NCBI GenBank assembly: GCA_001184205.1
Contig: LBMP01000004.1
Coordinates: 385,755-449,754 of the forward strand
Direction: 5' to 3'
DNA: 64,000 nt
Origin: Desulfocarbo indianensis
GTDB lineage: Bacteria > Desulfobacterota > Desulfarculia > Desulfarculales > Desulfarculaceae
Shown: piece by piece, positions 1-8,509 of the stretch
Position numbering within the stretch: the stretch's first letter is position 1
Layout: every line of letters starts with the position of its first letter
Notes under the pieces: generated by a model
What the model was told of the DNA's origin: nothing
What the model saw: the letters and a program-made list of their open reading frames with translations, nothing else
Databases searched by the model: none
Position numbers and translations under genes: made by a program

Positions 1-237
1 GATGGCGGGCGTTGTAAAGAAGCTGGCTTAGCTGCGCGCTTTTTGTATTAGGGTGATTGCCGCACTTCTGTGCCTTGCGGGCGATGCCGAGCCTGGCCCG
101 ATGTTAGCACGGCGGCGATTGGTGTCAATCGAAAACAAAGGGCCGGAGTGGGTAATCGAGGCGGGCGGCTGGATACCCGGCATTAAAACGGGTAGGCTAG
201 GCTTACGCACCCCAAAGCAAGCCAACGGGACAGGACC

Positions 238-531
238 ATGACCAAGAAGCGACCCCCCAAACCCGCTCCGCAGCCGGAGCCCGCAATACAGGGCCAGGAT
301 GACCAGGAATGGATCGACCCCGACCTGCGCTGGAAAAGGGCCAACGAGGCCTGGTTGCAGGCCCATTGGAAGCTATCCATCAGCGTGATAGCGTTCCTGT
401 TCGTAACGCTGTTCGTGCTGCCCTGGGTGTGCTTCCCCTTTCTCACCGCGCTCGGCATCCAGCTTTTCAGCGCGGCGGCCCTGTGGGCGGTGGCCAAGCG
501 CTACACCACCGCCTTCAGCAAGAACCGCTAG
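238..531 (+). CDS. Small membrane protein of unknown function
   Basis: A 97-residue protein of no recognised family. The first 30 residues are hydrophilic and rich in Lys, Pro and Gln, followed by an acidic/Trp-containing stretch. Two hydrophobic segments at about residues 46-68 and 70-86 suggest a two-helix inner-membrane protein, ending in a short basic tail. The ATG is preceded by a purine-rich GGGACAGGA. Its 3' end overlaps the 3' end of the convergent DUF1847-type gene by four bases. The 237 bases before it hold no convincing gene; a short open frame ending at base 31 could be the tail of a gene outside the window. Confidence 0.6.
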   Translation: MTKKRPPKPAPQPEPAIQGQDDQEWIDPDLRWKRANEAWLQAHWKLSISVIAFLFVTLFVLPWVCFPFLTALGIQLFSAAALWAVAKRYTTAFSKNR

Positions 532-1235
532 CCGGCCTGGGTTTTCGGCTTGAACACCTTCGCGTAATAGGTGCCCGAGGTATACAGGGCGGCCAGGGGA
601 TTATGGCCGGTCACCCGGTCTTTCACGGCCAGCACCGTGGTGGGCGCTTGGGCGTGCTGCATAAACAGGGAATCGTGCCCCACGCAGAGCCCCAAAAGCA
701 CGTTGAACTGGGCCCCGGCCGCGGCCAACAGCTTGGCCTGGTAAATGGGGTTGCACATGGATTCGTCCCTGCCCTGAAAAATCTTCTCCTCGTCGCTCAG
801 GCCCAGGAAGCCCTCCTTGGAGGTGCGGCCGGATTTGCAACAGGCGCTGAACACCGTGAATCCCCACGCCTCCAGAATCTTGGCCGCCAGGGCCGCCTCC
901 GGAGCCAGGCCCACGCAAAAGGCCAGGCCCAGCTTTTCATAGCCCATGCGGCGGGCGAACTCGGCGATCTCCACGATACGGGTTTTTTCCGGCTGCATCA
1001 CATAGGGCCGCTCATGGCGGTTGGCGTAGCAGGCGGCCTCCTGGCGCGAGGCCTGGCGGGCGAACTCCAGGGTGGCCGGGTCCTGGTAGGCCGCGTTGGC
1101 CTCGGCCAATACTTGTTCTGCGCTCACGGTGGGACAGCCTTTGCCTGCCTTGCCTTCAGGGCTGACGCAGAGCTTGGCGGGCAGGGGATAATCGCAAGCG
1201 GCGCAGGCGGGAGCGGGCTTTTGGGTCTTGGCCAT
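528..1235 (-). CDS. DUF1847-type cysteine-rich protein
   Basis: About 235 residues resembling the DUF1847 family of anaerobes, whose function is not established. Cysteine pairs sit near the N terminus (CAAC, then KLC and KGC), and further cysteines follow in the motifs GLAFCVG, FSACCKSG and LGLCVGHDS. These look like metal or Fe-S ligands, which is inference. No signal peptide or membrane helix is visible, so it should be cytoplasmic. I chose the ATG at 1235 because AAAGGA lies at a good distance upstream; an in-frame TTG lies two codons earlier. Converges with the small membrane protein gene. Confidence 0.75.
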   Translation of the reverse strand: MAKTQKPAPACAACDYPLPAKLCVSPEGKAGKGCPTVSAEQVLAEANAAYQDPATLEFARQASRQEAACYANRHERPYVMQPEKTRIVEIAEFARRMGYEKLGLAFCVGLAPEAALAAKILEAWGFTVFSACCKSGRTSKEGFLGLSDEEKIFQGRDESMCNPIYQAKLLAAAGAQFNVLLGLCVGHDSLFMQHAQAPTTVLAVKDRVTGHNPLAALYTSGTYYAKVFKPKTQAG

Positions 1236-1362
1236 GAGCAAGGTTCCTTTCGTTTCCGGCTTGCCGATTGTGCTATGGTTGATAGACCTGAATCCACCAG
1301 TTGATAGTCGCGGCTCTCATCTTGCCCCAAAACACGGCACCGCACAAGAAAAGGAGGCTCCA

Positions 1363-1818
1363 GTGCACGCTCCTTGGCAGGTCTTGGGATTGGGCGCGCT
1401 GGCCATGGCCGCCGGGGCCAGCTTCATGGTGCAGGCCGCGGTGAACACCAGCCTGCGCCTGAGCCTGGGCTCGGCTTCCTGGGCCTCGTTCGTCAGCTAT
1501 CTGGGCGGCACCCTGGTGATGCTGGCGGTGATCGTGGTGACCCGCGAGGCCTGGCCCCAGCCCGAGGCCGTGGCCCGCAGCCATTGGCTGGCCTGGAGCG
1601 GCGGCTTGTGGGGCGCTATCTATGTGGTCATCACCGTGCTTTTATTGCCCCATCTGGGCGCGGCCACGCTCTTGGCGCTCATCGTGGCGGGCATGATGCT
1701 GGCCTCGCTCACCTTTGATCATTTCGGGCTCATGGGCGTGCCCCAGCAGGCCATGAGCCTGACGCGGCTTTTGGGCGTGGTGTTCCTGGTGGCGGGGGTG
1801 GCGTTGATACGGCGCTGA
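1363..1818 (+). CDS. DMT-superfamily YdcZ (DUF606) membrane protein
   Basis: A roughly 151-residue protein with four to five hydrophobic helices and small Gly/Ala-rich turns, matching the short YdcZ/DUF606 members of the drug/metabolite transporter superfamily. Such proteins resemble half-size transporters and may dimerise; the substrate is unknown. The reading frame is open upstream, but the GTG at 1363 is the likely start: it has a strong AAGGAGG six bases upstream, gives the family's usual length, and the upstream extension is poorly membrane-like. It ends just before the convergent TIR gene. Confidence 0.75.
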   Translation: MHAPWQVLGLGALAMAAGASFMVQAAVNTSLRLSLGSASWASFVSYLGGTLVMLAVIVVTREAWPQPEAVARSHWLAWSGGLWGAIYVVITVLLLPHLGAATLLALIVAGMMLASLTFDHFGLMGVPQQAMSLTRLLGVVFLVAGVALIRR

Positions 1819-1825
1819 GGCGGCT

Positions 1826-2797
1826 TTATTCCTCGCCGGCCTTGAGGTCGCGCAGCAGGCGGTCAAGGGCCTTTTGATAGGAGTCGTGGTCTTTCCAGCG
1901 AGTGAAATCGCCCACCACTTTGTCCAGGACATCGGCCTTGCGCGGGTGGTCCCATTCCTCGAACAGGTAGTCGTCTATTTTTATGGGGAACAGGATGTGC
2001 TTATGCTCGCGGTCCTCGCGTTGCAGGGCGCGCTCGATCTCGCGCAGCACCGGCCCGCTATTGAGCGAGTTCTCCGAGCAGACCACCATTAGCTTGTCGT
2101 ATATCTTGATGCTCCTGTCTATCTCGTCCCAGACGCCGCGCCCGGTACGGGCGTCCTCCGGGAAAAACCAAACGCGCACGCCCTCGTTTTGCAGGTCGGC
2201 GTGCAGGCGCTTGCAGAAGTCCAAGTCCAGCGAGCTGTGGCTGATGAAGCATTTGTAGAACTCAAAGGGCTGGGCGGTCAGGGAAGGGATGAGCTTGATG
2301 AAGTCCTCGGGAACCCCGCAGCCGCGCAGGAAGGATTCGGGGATTTGACCTTTGGATTGATAAATGGTGTCAAGATCGATGTAAGAATGTGCTACATGGC
2401 TAGCGCTTTCCAGGCCAGCAACTGTTCTTAAATCTACGTCATAAAATTCAGTTTTATATAATGTTACGTGAGAAAAATTTACATTAAAAAAACCTGTGTG
2501 ATGAAATTTTGCACAATGGAGATCAGCTTCTGAAATATCCACATTCTCGAGAGTTACATGATTAAAATCACTGAAAGATAAATCGGCAAAATGAAAAGAA
2601 ACATTCCTAAACTCAGAGGCTGTGAAGTCACAATATTCAAGTTGCCGTCCGTCGAAGCCTGCATGAGATATTTCTAATTGACGAAGATCTGGGTTAAGTA
2701 ACGGATTCTTTGTTCGCCATTGATCCCAATGTCGCTTACTTTGCTTCAATATCTCCACATGCTCTTGATTGGCCAACTTCGCCCCCCGTTTTTTCAT
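1826..2797 (-). CDS. Pentapeptide-repeat and TIR-domain protein
   Basis: A 323-residue two-domain protein. Residues about 40-125 form a run of pentapeptide-like repeats (A/S-D/E-F/L-x-x), expected to fold as a right-handed beta-helix. Residues about 180-315 form a TIR domain opening with FISHSSLD and containing SENSLNSGPVLREIE, where Glu253 fits the position of the catalytic glutamate of NAD+-cleaving TIR domains. The N-terminal half (about 2340-2800) is clearly more AT-rich than its surroundings, suggesting horizontal acquisition. No partner gene lies next to it. A stand-alone defence or NAD+-depletion effector is inference from other TIR proteins; a signalling role is possible. Confidence 0.8.
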   Translation of the reverse strand: MKKRGAKLANQEHVEILKQSKRHWDQWRTKNPLLNPDLRQLEISHAGFDGRQLEYCDFTASEFRNVSFHFADLSFSDFNHVTLENVDISEADLHCAKFHHTGFFNVNFSHVTLYKTEFYDVDLRTVAGLESASHVAHSYIDLDTIYQSKGQIPESFLRGCGVPEDFIKLIPSLTAQPFEFYKCFISHSSLDLDFCKRLHADLQNEGVRVWFFPEDARTGRGVWDEIDRSIKIYDKLMVVCSENSLNSGPVLREIERALQREDREHKHILFPIKIDDYLFEEWDHPRKADVLDKVVGDFTRWKDHDSYQKALDRLLRDLKAGEE

Positions 2798-2983
2798 TCC
2801 TGCTTCTTAACCGCGCTCAGAGCTCCGCCGCGCATCTTGCCCGCCGCCACGCTACCCGAAACCACTCCGCCAGAATAACCGGTTTCCGACCCGCCAAGCC
2901 CTCCCCGCCAGCCGCGGCTTGACTATTCCCCACGCACCCCTTACGTTTTCCATAACGCTATTTCGCACGCAAGGAGAAAAACC

Positions 2984-4141
2984 GTGCCTGTTCACCTGGA
3001 CGAGACCCTCAGCTTCGAGCAGGGGCCCATCCGCCCGCCTTCCGAGGCCCGCAGCCTTTTGATGCGCTTCACCCGCAACTGCCCCTGGAACAAATGCAAG
3101 TTCTGCCCGGTCTACAAGCGCCGCACCTTCAGCCGGCGCAAGCTGGAAGAAATAAAGGCCGACATAGACGCCGCCGCCGCCATGCGCGAGCAGATACTGG
3201 CGCTTTCTCAAGAGATGGGCGAGGGCGGCCAGGTCAGCCACCCGGTGGTGAGCCGGGTTTTCAGCAACCCCCGCCTGAGCGACGCCTACCGCAACGTGGC
3301 GGCCTGGCTCTATTACGGCACCGGCTCGGTGTTCATCCAGGACGCCAACAACCTGGTGATGAAGCCGGAGATCCTGGCCGAGTCCCTGCGCTACCTGCGC
3401 GAGAAAATGCCCGAGACCCAGCGGGTCACCACCTACGCCCGCTCCAGCACGGCGGCCCAGCGCACCGTGGAAGAGCTGAAGATGATAAAGGAGGCCGGCC
3501 TGGACCGGGTGCACATCGGCCTGGAGACCGGCTACGACCCGCTGCTGGAGTTCATGAAAAAGGGCGTCACCGCGGAAAAGCAGGTGCAGGGCGGGCGCAA
3601 CATCAAGGCCGCCGGCCTGGAGCTGAGCGAATACGTGATGCCCGGCCTGGGCGGGCGCAAATGGTGGAAAGAGCACGCCACGGGCACGGCCCAGGTGCTC
3701 AACCAGATCGACCCCGACTTCATCCGGCTGCGCACCCTGCGGGTGCCGGACCGGGTGGAGCTTTACCAGGATTTGCAGAGCGGCGCTTTCGAGAAACAGA
3801 GCGACGACGAGGTGGTGGAGGAGATCAAGCTGTTCATCGAGACCCTGGACGGCATCCATTCCTACGTGGCCTCGGACCACATAATGAACCTCATCGAGAC
3901 CGTGGAAGGCCGCCTGCCCGGCGACAAGCCCAAGATGCTGGAGGTCCTGAATCATTATTTAGGCATGAGCGACCGCGACCGCCTGATGTACCGCCTGTGC
4001 CGCCGCATGGGCCGCTGTCGCGAGCCCTATGACCTGGAGCATCCCGGCATGCGCGATCAATTGGGCGCGGCCCTGCGCCAGGTGGAGGCTCGGGGCGACG
4101 CCGACGTCATTCTGAACGAGATGGCCGACAGCATGGTGTAA
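2984..4141 (+). CDS. Radical SAM protein
   Basis: A 385-residue radical SAM enzyme. The cluster-binding cysteines lie near residues 31-39 in NCPWNKCKFC, a C-x4-C-x2-C variant that I recall from a group of COG1032-like radical SAM proteins. Later features include GLDRVHIGLETGYDP (a SAM-contacting strand) and GLGGRKWW. No B12-binding domain, signal peptide or extra Fe-S cluster domain is visible. The substrate cannot be read from the sequence. The start is ATG or GTG near 2984, after AAGGAG at 2971-2976. It precedes an SDR gene by about 50 bases and may be cotranscribed with it. Confidence 0.8.
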   Translation: MPVHLDETLSFEQGPIRPPSEARSLLMRFTRNCPWNKCKFCPVYKRRTFSRRKLEEIKADIDAAAAMREQILALSQEMGEGGQVSHPVVSRVFSNPRLSDAYRNVAAWLYYGTGSVFIQDANNLVMKPEILAESLRYLREKMPETQRVTTYARSSTAAQRTVEELKMIKEAGLDRVHIGLETGYDPLLEFMKKGVTAEKQVQGGRNIKAAGLELSEYVMPGLGGRKWWKEHATGTAQVLNQIDPDFIRLRTLRVPDRVELYQDLQSGAFEKQSDDEVVEEIKLFIETLDGIHSYVASDHIMNLIETVEGRLPGDKPKMLEVLNHYLGMSDRDRLMYRLCRRMGRCREPYDLEHPGMRDQLGAALRQVEARGDADVILNEMADSMV

Positions 4142-4195
4142 GCTTGGGGAAGCGCGGAGGCGTTCAAGGTTTTTAATAAAGGCGATGAGGCGAAT

Positions 4196-4939
4196 ATGAG
4201 CCTATCAAATGAAGTGGCGCTGGTGACCGGAGGGGGCAGGGGCATAGGCCAGGCCACCTGCCGCAAGCTGGGCTCCCTGGACGCGGCGGTGCTGGTGGGC
4301 GATCAGGACATGACCGCGGCCGAGGAGGTGGCCCTGGCCATCGAGGGCGCGGGCGGCCGGGCCCGGGCCGTGCAGATGGACGTGTGCCAGGCCGCTTCCT
4401 GGCGGCAGGCCGTGGCCGAGGCTATGAACTGGCGCGGCGGCCTTTCCATCCTGGTGAACGCGGCCGGCTTCGACCGGCCCGGCCAGGTTTCCGAGGTGAG
4501 CCTGGAGGATTGGCGGGCCGTGATGGACGTGCATTTGACCTCCTGCCTTTTGGGCATCCAGGCGGTTTCGCCGGTGATGAGGCAAAAGCACTACGGCCGG
4601 GTGGTCAACGTGTCTTCCATCCAGGCCAAGTACGGGGTGCACGGCCAGGCCGCCTATGCCGCGGCCAAGGCCGGGGTGATCGGGCTCACCAGGAGCGCGG
4701 CCCAGGAACTGGCCCATGCCGGGGTGCTGGTAAATTGCGTGCTGCCGGGCCTGGTGGATTCGCCTTCCTTGCGCGAAGGGCTTTCCGACGAGGAGCGCCA
4801 GCGCATCGTCTCGGAAACGCCCCTGCGGCGCTTGGCCCGGCCCCGCGAGGTGGCCAGCGTGATAGCCTTTCTCTGCTCGGACGAGGCTTCTTTTGTGTGC
4901 GGCGCCGCCTGGGAAGTCACCGGCGGCTGGCGCATGTAA
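4196..4939 (+). CDS. Short-chain dehydrogenase/reductase (FabG-like)
   Basis: A 247-residue classical SDR oxidoreductase using NAD(H) or NADP(H). The cofactor motif TGGGRGIG is at residues 11-18, the conserved NAAG-type motif appears as VNAAGF, the catalytic serine lies in VNVSSIQ and the Tyr-x3-Lys pair in AAYAAAKAG. Length and motif spacing match 3-oxoacyl-ACP reductases such as FabG, but an isolated copy away from fatty-acid genes could reduce other substrates. Cytoplasmic. It is followed by the nested dyads at 4948-4990, which may belong to the next promoter rather than end this gene. Confidence 0.85.
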   Translation: MSLSNEVALVTGGGRGIGQATCRKLGSLDAAVLVGDQDMTAAEEVALAIEGAGGRARAVQMDVCQAASWRQAVAEAMNWRGGLSILVNAAGFDRPGQVSEVSLEDWRAVMDVHLTSCLLGIQAVSPVMRQKHYGRVVNVSSIQAKYGVHGQAAYAAAKAGVIGLTRSAAQELAHAGVLVNCVLPGLVDSPSLREGLSDEERQRIVSETPLRRLARPREVASVIAFLCSDEASFVCGAAWEVTGGWRM

Positions 4940-4947
4940 GTTCTATT

Positions 4948-4990
4948 TAGCATTCCATTATGGAATTATATTGTCCATAATGGAATGCTA
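4948..4990. promoter_or_regulatory. Nested inverted repeats, candidate enhancer sites
   Basis: A perfect 17-bp inverted repeat (4948-4964 and 4974-4990) with a 9-base spacer. Each arm is itself nearly palindromic: ATTCCAT-T-ATGGAAT at 4952-4966 and TCCAT-A-ATGGA at 4974-4984. The two dyad centres are 20 bp apart, about two helical turns. They lie roughly 110-130 bp upstream of the predicted start of transcription from the sigma-54 promoter at 5065, the normal position for enhancer sites of a sigma-54 activator. There is no T-run, so a terminator is less likely. Confidence 0.6.
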
Positions 4991-5064
4991 TCTTGCGGGG
5001 CCCGCCAGGAGCTCTAAGAAGCCAACCACTTGATTAATATCTCTAAAATATAATTTGCTCCACC

Positions 5065-5080
5065 TGGCACAAGGGTTGCT
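5065..5080 (+). promoter_or_regulatory. Sigma-54 (-24/-12) promoter
   Basis: TGGCACAAGGGTTGCT matches the sigma-54 consensus TGGCACG-N4-TTGCW at all but one defined position, with GG and GC separated by exactly ten bases. Transcription should begin near 5091, leaving a leader of about 40 bases before the ATG at 5133. It drives the small secreted protein gene and must depend on a sigma-54 activator, probably acting at the dyads at 4948-4990. Confidence 0.8.
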
Positions 5081-5132
5081 CTCTTGATGTGCGACACAGA
5101 GGTATTAACCGCACACTAGGAGTAAAACCGAG

Positions 5133-5438
5133 ATGACTGCCAAAAAGATGATGAGCGTTGTTCTGGCCCTGGCCCTGGCCTTGGCCCTCAGCGCGGCGCC
5201 GGTGTTCGCCGCGGGCCAGGAAGTAATGGATGAATGGAACTGCCCAATGGATCAGAGCGGCGCCAAGGGCGGCGCGCCCACGGGCCAGGCCGAGCTGAAG
5301 GGTTCCCTGGCGCCCGGCGGCGGCAGCAACATGAAGGGCAACTTCAGTGACGACAAGAACTGGAACCCCAATCCCCAGGTGACCAGCGGCGGCGGCAACT
5401 TTGACGGCAATTTCGGCAAGAACGCCGATTGGAAGTAA
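5133..5438 (+). CDS. Small secreted Gly/Asn-rich protein
   Basis: A 101-residue protein with a clear Sec signal peptide: MTAKKMM, then a Leu/Ala-rich core, then APVFAAG with likely cleavage after Ala at about residue 27. The mature part (about 74 residues) is rich in Gly, Asn, Lys and Asp and contains two related phrases, GSNMKGNFSDDKNWNP and GNFDGNFGKNADWK, suggesting a short internal repeat of type NF-(S/G)-(D/K)-(D/N)-x-(N/D)W. One cysteine remains in the mature part. No family recognised. It stands alone between a sigma-54 promoter and a strong hairpin terminator, so it is a monocistronic, activator-controlled envelope or exported protein. Confidence 0.75.
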   Translation: MTAKKMMSVVLALALALALSAAPVFAAGQEVMDEWNCPMDQSGAKGGAPTGQAELKGSLAPGGGSNMKGNFSDDKNWNPNPQVTSGGGNFDGNFGKNADWK

Positions 5439-5454
5439 ACTAGCGATCCTCCCG

Positions 5455-5496
5455 TGCCAGGCCAGGCGATCCCCAAGCCACGCGCTTGGCCTGGCA
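5455..5496 (+). terminator. Hairpin terminator of the small secreted protein gene
   Basis: A perfect 10-bp inverted repeat, TGCCAGGCCA at 5455-5464 and TGGCCTGGCA at 5487-5496, lies 17 bases after the stop codon. It has a 22-base loop that can extend the stem and no marked T-run. Bases 5497-5720 hold no gene. Confidence 0.55.
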
Positions 5497-5720
5497 AACA
5501 AGCCAATACCCGGCGCGGGGTTCCGGGGCCATGGTCGCCGACTACTCCCTGTGTCATTAAGACCGTAACAAAATTGGTTGGATCATCCGGCTAATGAAAG
5601 GCGGCCCCGGCCCCGCGCCGTTATCCCCCCGCCAAGCCCCTATCCCGGCGGAGCAGCCCCCCCAATAAAAACCAGGGCCAAGGCTTATCCCGCCCGGCCC
5701 GCGCCGCCCCGCCCGATCAA

Positions 5721-6668
5721 TCACATGGCGTCCAATGCCTGCGCCAGCCCGATCTTGTTGGAGACGCCCAGCTTTTTATAGATGGATTCCAGGTGGCGGC
5801 GCACGGTGGAGGGTGACACGCCCAGTTCACCGGCCAGTTCCAGGTAGGTCATGCCGCTGGCATAATGGCGCGCCACCTGCTCCTCCCTGGGGGTCAAGAG
5901 GCTGGCGGCTCCGCTGGGCTGGCCTTGCAGCAGGATCAGGTCCTCCAGCAGGTCCGCGCTCAGCGCCAGGCGTTTCCCCTTGTAATCCGGCTGACCGGGC
6001 GCGGAGAGCCAGGAGACCAGCGGCTTGGGAAGCATGGGCGCTTTCCAGCCGGGCCATTCGGCTAAAAGCAGGGCGAGGAACTCGGCGTCCGCGTGGCGGA
6101 GCAGGCCCTGGCGGTCGCAGATGGCGGCGGCCAGGCTGGGTTCGCCGCCGGAGAGGCTTTTCAGGTGGGCGATCTGGTTTTGGTGCCAAACATCGATCAT
6201 CAAGGGAAACACGAACTGCTTGAGCGCCCGCTGCCGGGGGCTGAACTCCGGCTGGCCGGGCTTGCGGTACAGGCTCATCACCTCCATCAGCCCGCTATCC
6301 GGGTTGGGGATGGCGGTGGAGATGGCGCTTTCAATGCCGTAATGGGCCGAGTGTTGTTTATATATCTCCAGGCTGGGGCGCTCGTGGCGGCTGTAAAAAT
6401 CGTACACGTCGCAGGTCAGGCCGGGGTTGGCCATGATATGGGCCAAGAGCCGGTCCTGGTGCTTGTATTGCTCCCAGTTCTCCATCATTTCGGCGGGCAG
6501 CTTGTGCAGGTAGGCATTGTGCACGCTCAAGCCCTGGGTGTGGCCGCTGGCCCAAAGGGCGGTGTCAAAGGGAATGAGCCCGGCCAGGCGCTCCATGGCC
6601 GCCTGTTTCAAGGCAGCGGCCGGGGTGTGAAAACCGTCATGAATCAGGCCGCTTAGAAAGCTTTGCAT
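5721..6668 (-). CDS. LuxR-family transcriptional regulator
   Basis: A regulator of about 315 residues (up to 354 from an upstream TTG at 6785). The last 60 residues are a LuxR-type helix-turn-helix: LTPREEQVARHYASG, then LAGELGVSPSTVRRHLESI and YKKLGVSNK. The preceding 220 residues carry no receiver domain and resemble a PAS/GAF-like sensory region, so it is not a typical two-component regulator. The start is uncertain; ATG at 6668 is preferred because residues before it are low-complexity and Pro/Arg-rich, though no strong ribosome-binding site precedes it. It is divergent from the beta-propeller gene, its possible target. Confidence 0.8.
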   Translation of the reverse strand: MQSFLSGLIHDGFHTPAAALKQAAMERLAGLIPFDTALWASGHTQGLSVHNAYLHKLPAEMMENWEQYKHQDRLLAHIMANPGLTCDVYDFYSRHERPSLEIYKQHSAHYGIESAISTAIPNPDSGLMEVMSLYRKPGQPEFSPRQRALKQFVFPLMIDVWHQNQIAHLKSLSGGEPSLAAAICDRQGLLRHADAEFLALLLAEWPGWKAPMLPKPLVSWLSAPGQPDYKGKRLALSADLLEDLILLQGQPSGAASLLTPREEQVARHYASGMTYLELAGELGVSPSTVRRHLESIYKKLGVSNKIGLAQALDAM

Positions 6669-6986
6669 CTGGTCGTCGAGCACGGGGGGGCTCCGCCTTC
6701 CTGGCCTGGGGCAGGTGGGCCGGATAGCAAGGGTCATTGAGTCAGGGCTTTGCGCCGTCGGCTCCCATTGCCTCGCCACTATCAACCATGAATGTTCCGG
6801 GTTTTGCTTCCGGCCTCAGGCTTTTATCGCGGCATCGACGCGGTTATGGGGTGTTTATAGGGCATTTGCCCAATTGTATCCACTTTTATTAATTCGTAGA
6901 GTCCTCCACAAACAATCAGCAGGCCCCGCGGGAGATGTGGGGCCGAGTAACCAGGCTGGGAGCAAAACTTCTGAGGAGGACCAAAC
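6669..6986. other. Divergent intergenic region
   Basis: No gene is supported here beyond a possible N-terminal extension of the LuxR regulator. A small perfect dyad, GGGCA-TT-TGCCC at 6860-6871, could be an operator between the two divergent genes. GAGGAGG at about 6972 is the ribosome-binding site of the secreted propeller gene. Confidence 0.4.
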
Positions 6987-8189
6987 ATGGGGAGAGTTAA
7001 AGGTATTTTCATCGCGGCCCTAATCGCGCTGGCGGCCCTGGCCATCGGTGCTCCCGCCAGCCTGGCTTTGGCCGACGATCCAGGCACCATAAACGCCATC
7101 CGGGTGGACCCGGAGGTTCCGGGCGCGGTCTACGCGGCCACCAGCCAGGCCGGCGTGCTGAAAAGCGCGGACAACGGCGCGACCTGGACCGCCAAGAACG
7201 CGGGCCTGCCCAGCCGAACCATCCTGGACCTGGCCATTGACCCCTTCACGCCGGGCCGTATCTACATCGTCACCGAGAGCGGGGCCTTCCGCAGTGAAAA
7301 CGGCGGCGATTCCTGGAGCGCCCTTAACCTGAGCGATAAAGACGCGGTTTGCAGCGCCCTGGCGGTGGACCCGGTCACTCCCGGCCTGGTGTTCGTGGGC
7401 ACCCAGGGCAGCGGCGTCTTCGGCAGCGCCGACGCCGGCGATACCTGGACCTTTCTGGAAGGCGGCGCCATGCGGGGCGTGGGCGGCCTGGCTCTGACCA
7501 CCCTGGACCAGGCGCCGGCCATGGCGACCAGCGACAGCGTGGTCAAGGTCTTCAAGACCATGTACGTGATCGACAGCCAAGGCGTGTGGAAAAACATACT
7601 GGGATTTTCCGGGCTGCAATACCAAGGCAGGCTGGTATTAGAGCAGGAGTGGAACAAGATCGAAATGGAAAACAAGAAATTCATCTACGCCTTGCTGGCG
7701 CGGGCCTCGGTGAAGTATGACGGCAAGGCGGTCATCACCATCGGGGTGCACGAGGGCGGCCTCTATATGCTGGAGGATGGAACCGGCACCTGGCGCAAGA
7801 TCGAGACGCCGCAAAAAGACCCCAACATCAACGGCCTGGCCGGCAGCCCGGAGGACAGCGGCGCGGACAACGCGGCCGCGGCCGATCCGGCCCAGGATGT
7901 GCTCTACGCCTCCAGCTACGACGGCTTTGTCATGAAAGGCGTGGAACAGGACGGCCAATGGTCCTGGACCGAGCTGCTCAACGCGGGCATCTTGGGGGTG
8001 GGCGCGGTTCACCCCAAGATGGTGACCACCCAGGGCCTGACCAGTGCGGAGGGCGCCGTCTCCACCGCGCTGTGGGTGGGGACTTTTTCCTCGGAGGATG
8101 CCTCCGGCCCCATCCCGGCCACCATCTACCGCAGCCCGGACGACGGCCGCACCTGGAGCAACGTCCTGGCCGGCGGCTGGTCAGAATAA
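6987..8189 (+). CDS. Secreted beta-propeller (BNR/sortilin-like) protein
   Basis: A 400-residue exported protein. The signal peptide runs from MGRVKG through an Ala/Leu/Ile-rich core to LALADDP, with cleavage near residue 30. The mature part contains repeated blades of the type S-x-D-x-G-x-T-W (SADNGATWTA, SENGGDSWSA, SADAGDTWTF, SPDDGRTWSN), the Asp-box motif of BNR/sortilin-type and Ycf48-like propellers, with intervening D-P-x-x-P-G-x-(V/I)-Y/F strands. Such propellers bind proteins or glycans or act as assembly factors; the ligand is unknown. Ends at a hairpin terminator and appears monocistronic. Confidence 0.8.
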   Translation: MGRVKGIFIAALIALAALAIGAPASLALADDPGTINAIRVDPEVPGAVYAATSQAGVLKSADNGATWTAKNAGLPSRTILDLAIDPFTPGRIYIVTESGAFRSENGGDSWSALNLSDKDAVCSALAVDPVTPGLVFVGTQGSGVFGSADAGDTWTFLEGGAMRGVGGLALTTLDQAPAMATSDSVVKVFKTMYVIDSQGVWKNILGFSGLQYQGRLVLEQEWNKIEMENKKFIYALLARASVKYDGKAVITIGVHEGGLYMLEDGTGTWRKIETPQKDPNINGLAGSPEDSGADNAAAADPAQDVLYASSYDGFVMKGVEQDGQWSWTELLNAGILGVGAVHPKMVTTQGLTSAEGAVSTALWVGTFSSEDASGPIPATIYRSPDDGRTWSNVLAGGWSE

Positions 8190-8210
8190 AGCCATAAGCG
8201 TATAAACACG

Positions 8211-8245
8211 CGCCCCTCGGTCCGTTTGGGCCGGGGGGCGTTTTC
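8211..8245 (+). terminator. Intrinsic terminator after the propeller gene
   Basis: CGCCCCTCGGTCC pairs with GGCCGGGGGGCG (one bulge and one G-U pair) around a short loop and is followed by TTTT. It lies about 20 bases after the stop. Bases 8246-8509 hold no gene that I can support. Confidence 0.7.
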
Positions 8246-8509
8246 GCGCCGCGGTTCATCCTTAACGCGGAGCGCCGCTTCTCAAAAAACCAGGGCCAAG
8301 GCTTATCCAGCCCGACCCCGGCGGCACCCAAGCCTTGTTTGAAGGCTGCCCTTCTCTTGCCCAGAAAACGCAACGCCTCGCCACCACAAACCCGAGTGCT
8401 GTCTCACACCATAGCATAGGTAGCTACATAATAGCTATCAAGATCGGCCCAAAAAATTGCATGGCGGGCGATTTTTTCCGGAGGCCAAAAAGTATTATAA
8501 TCCGCAACG

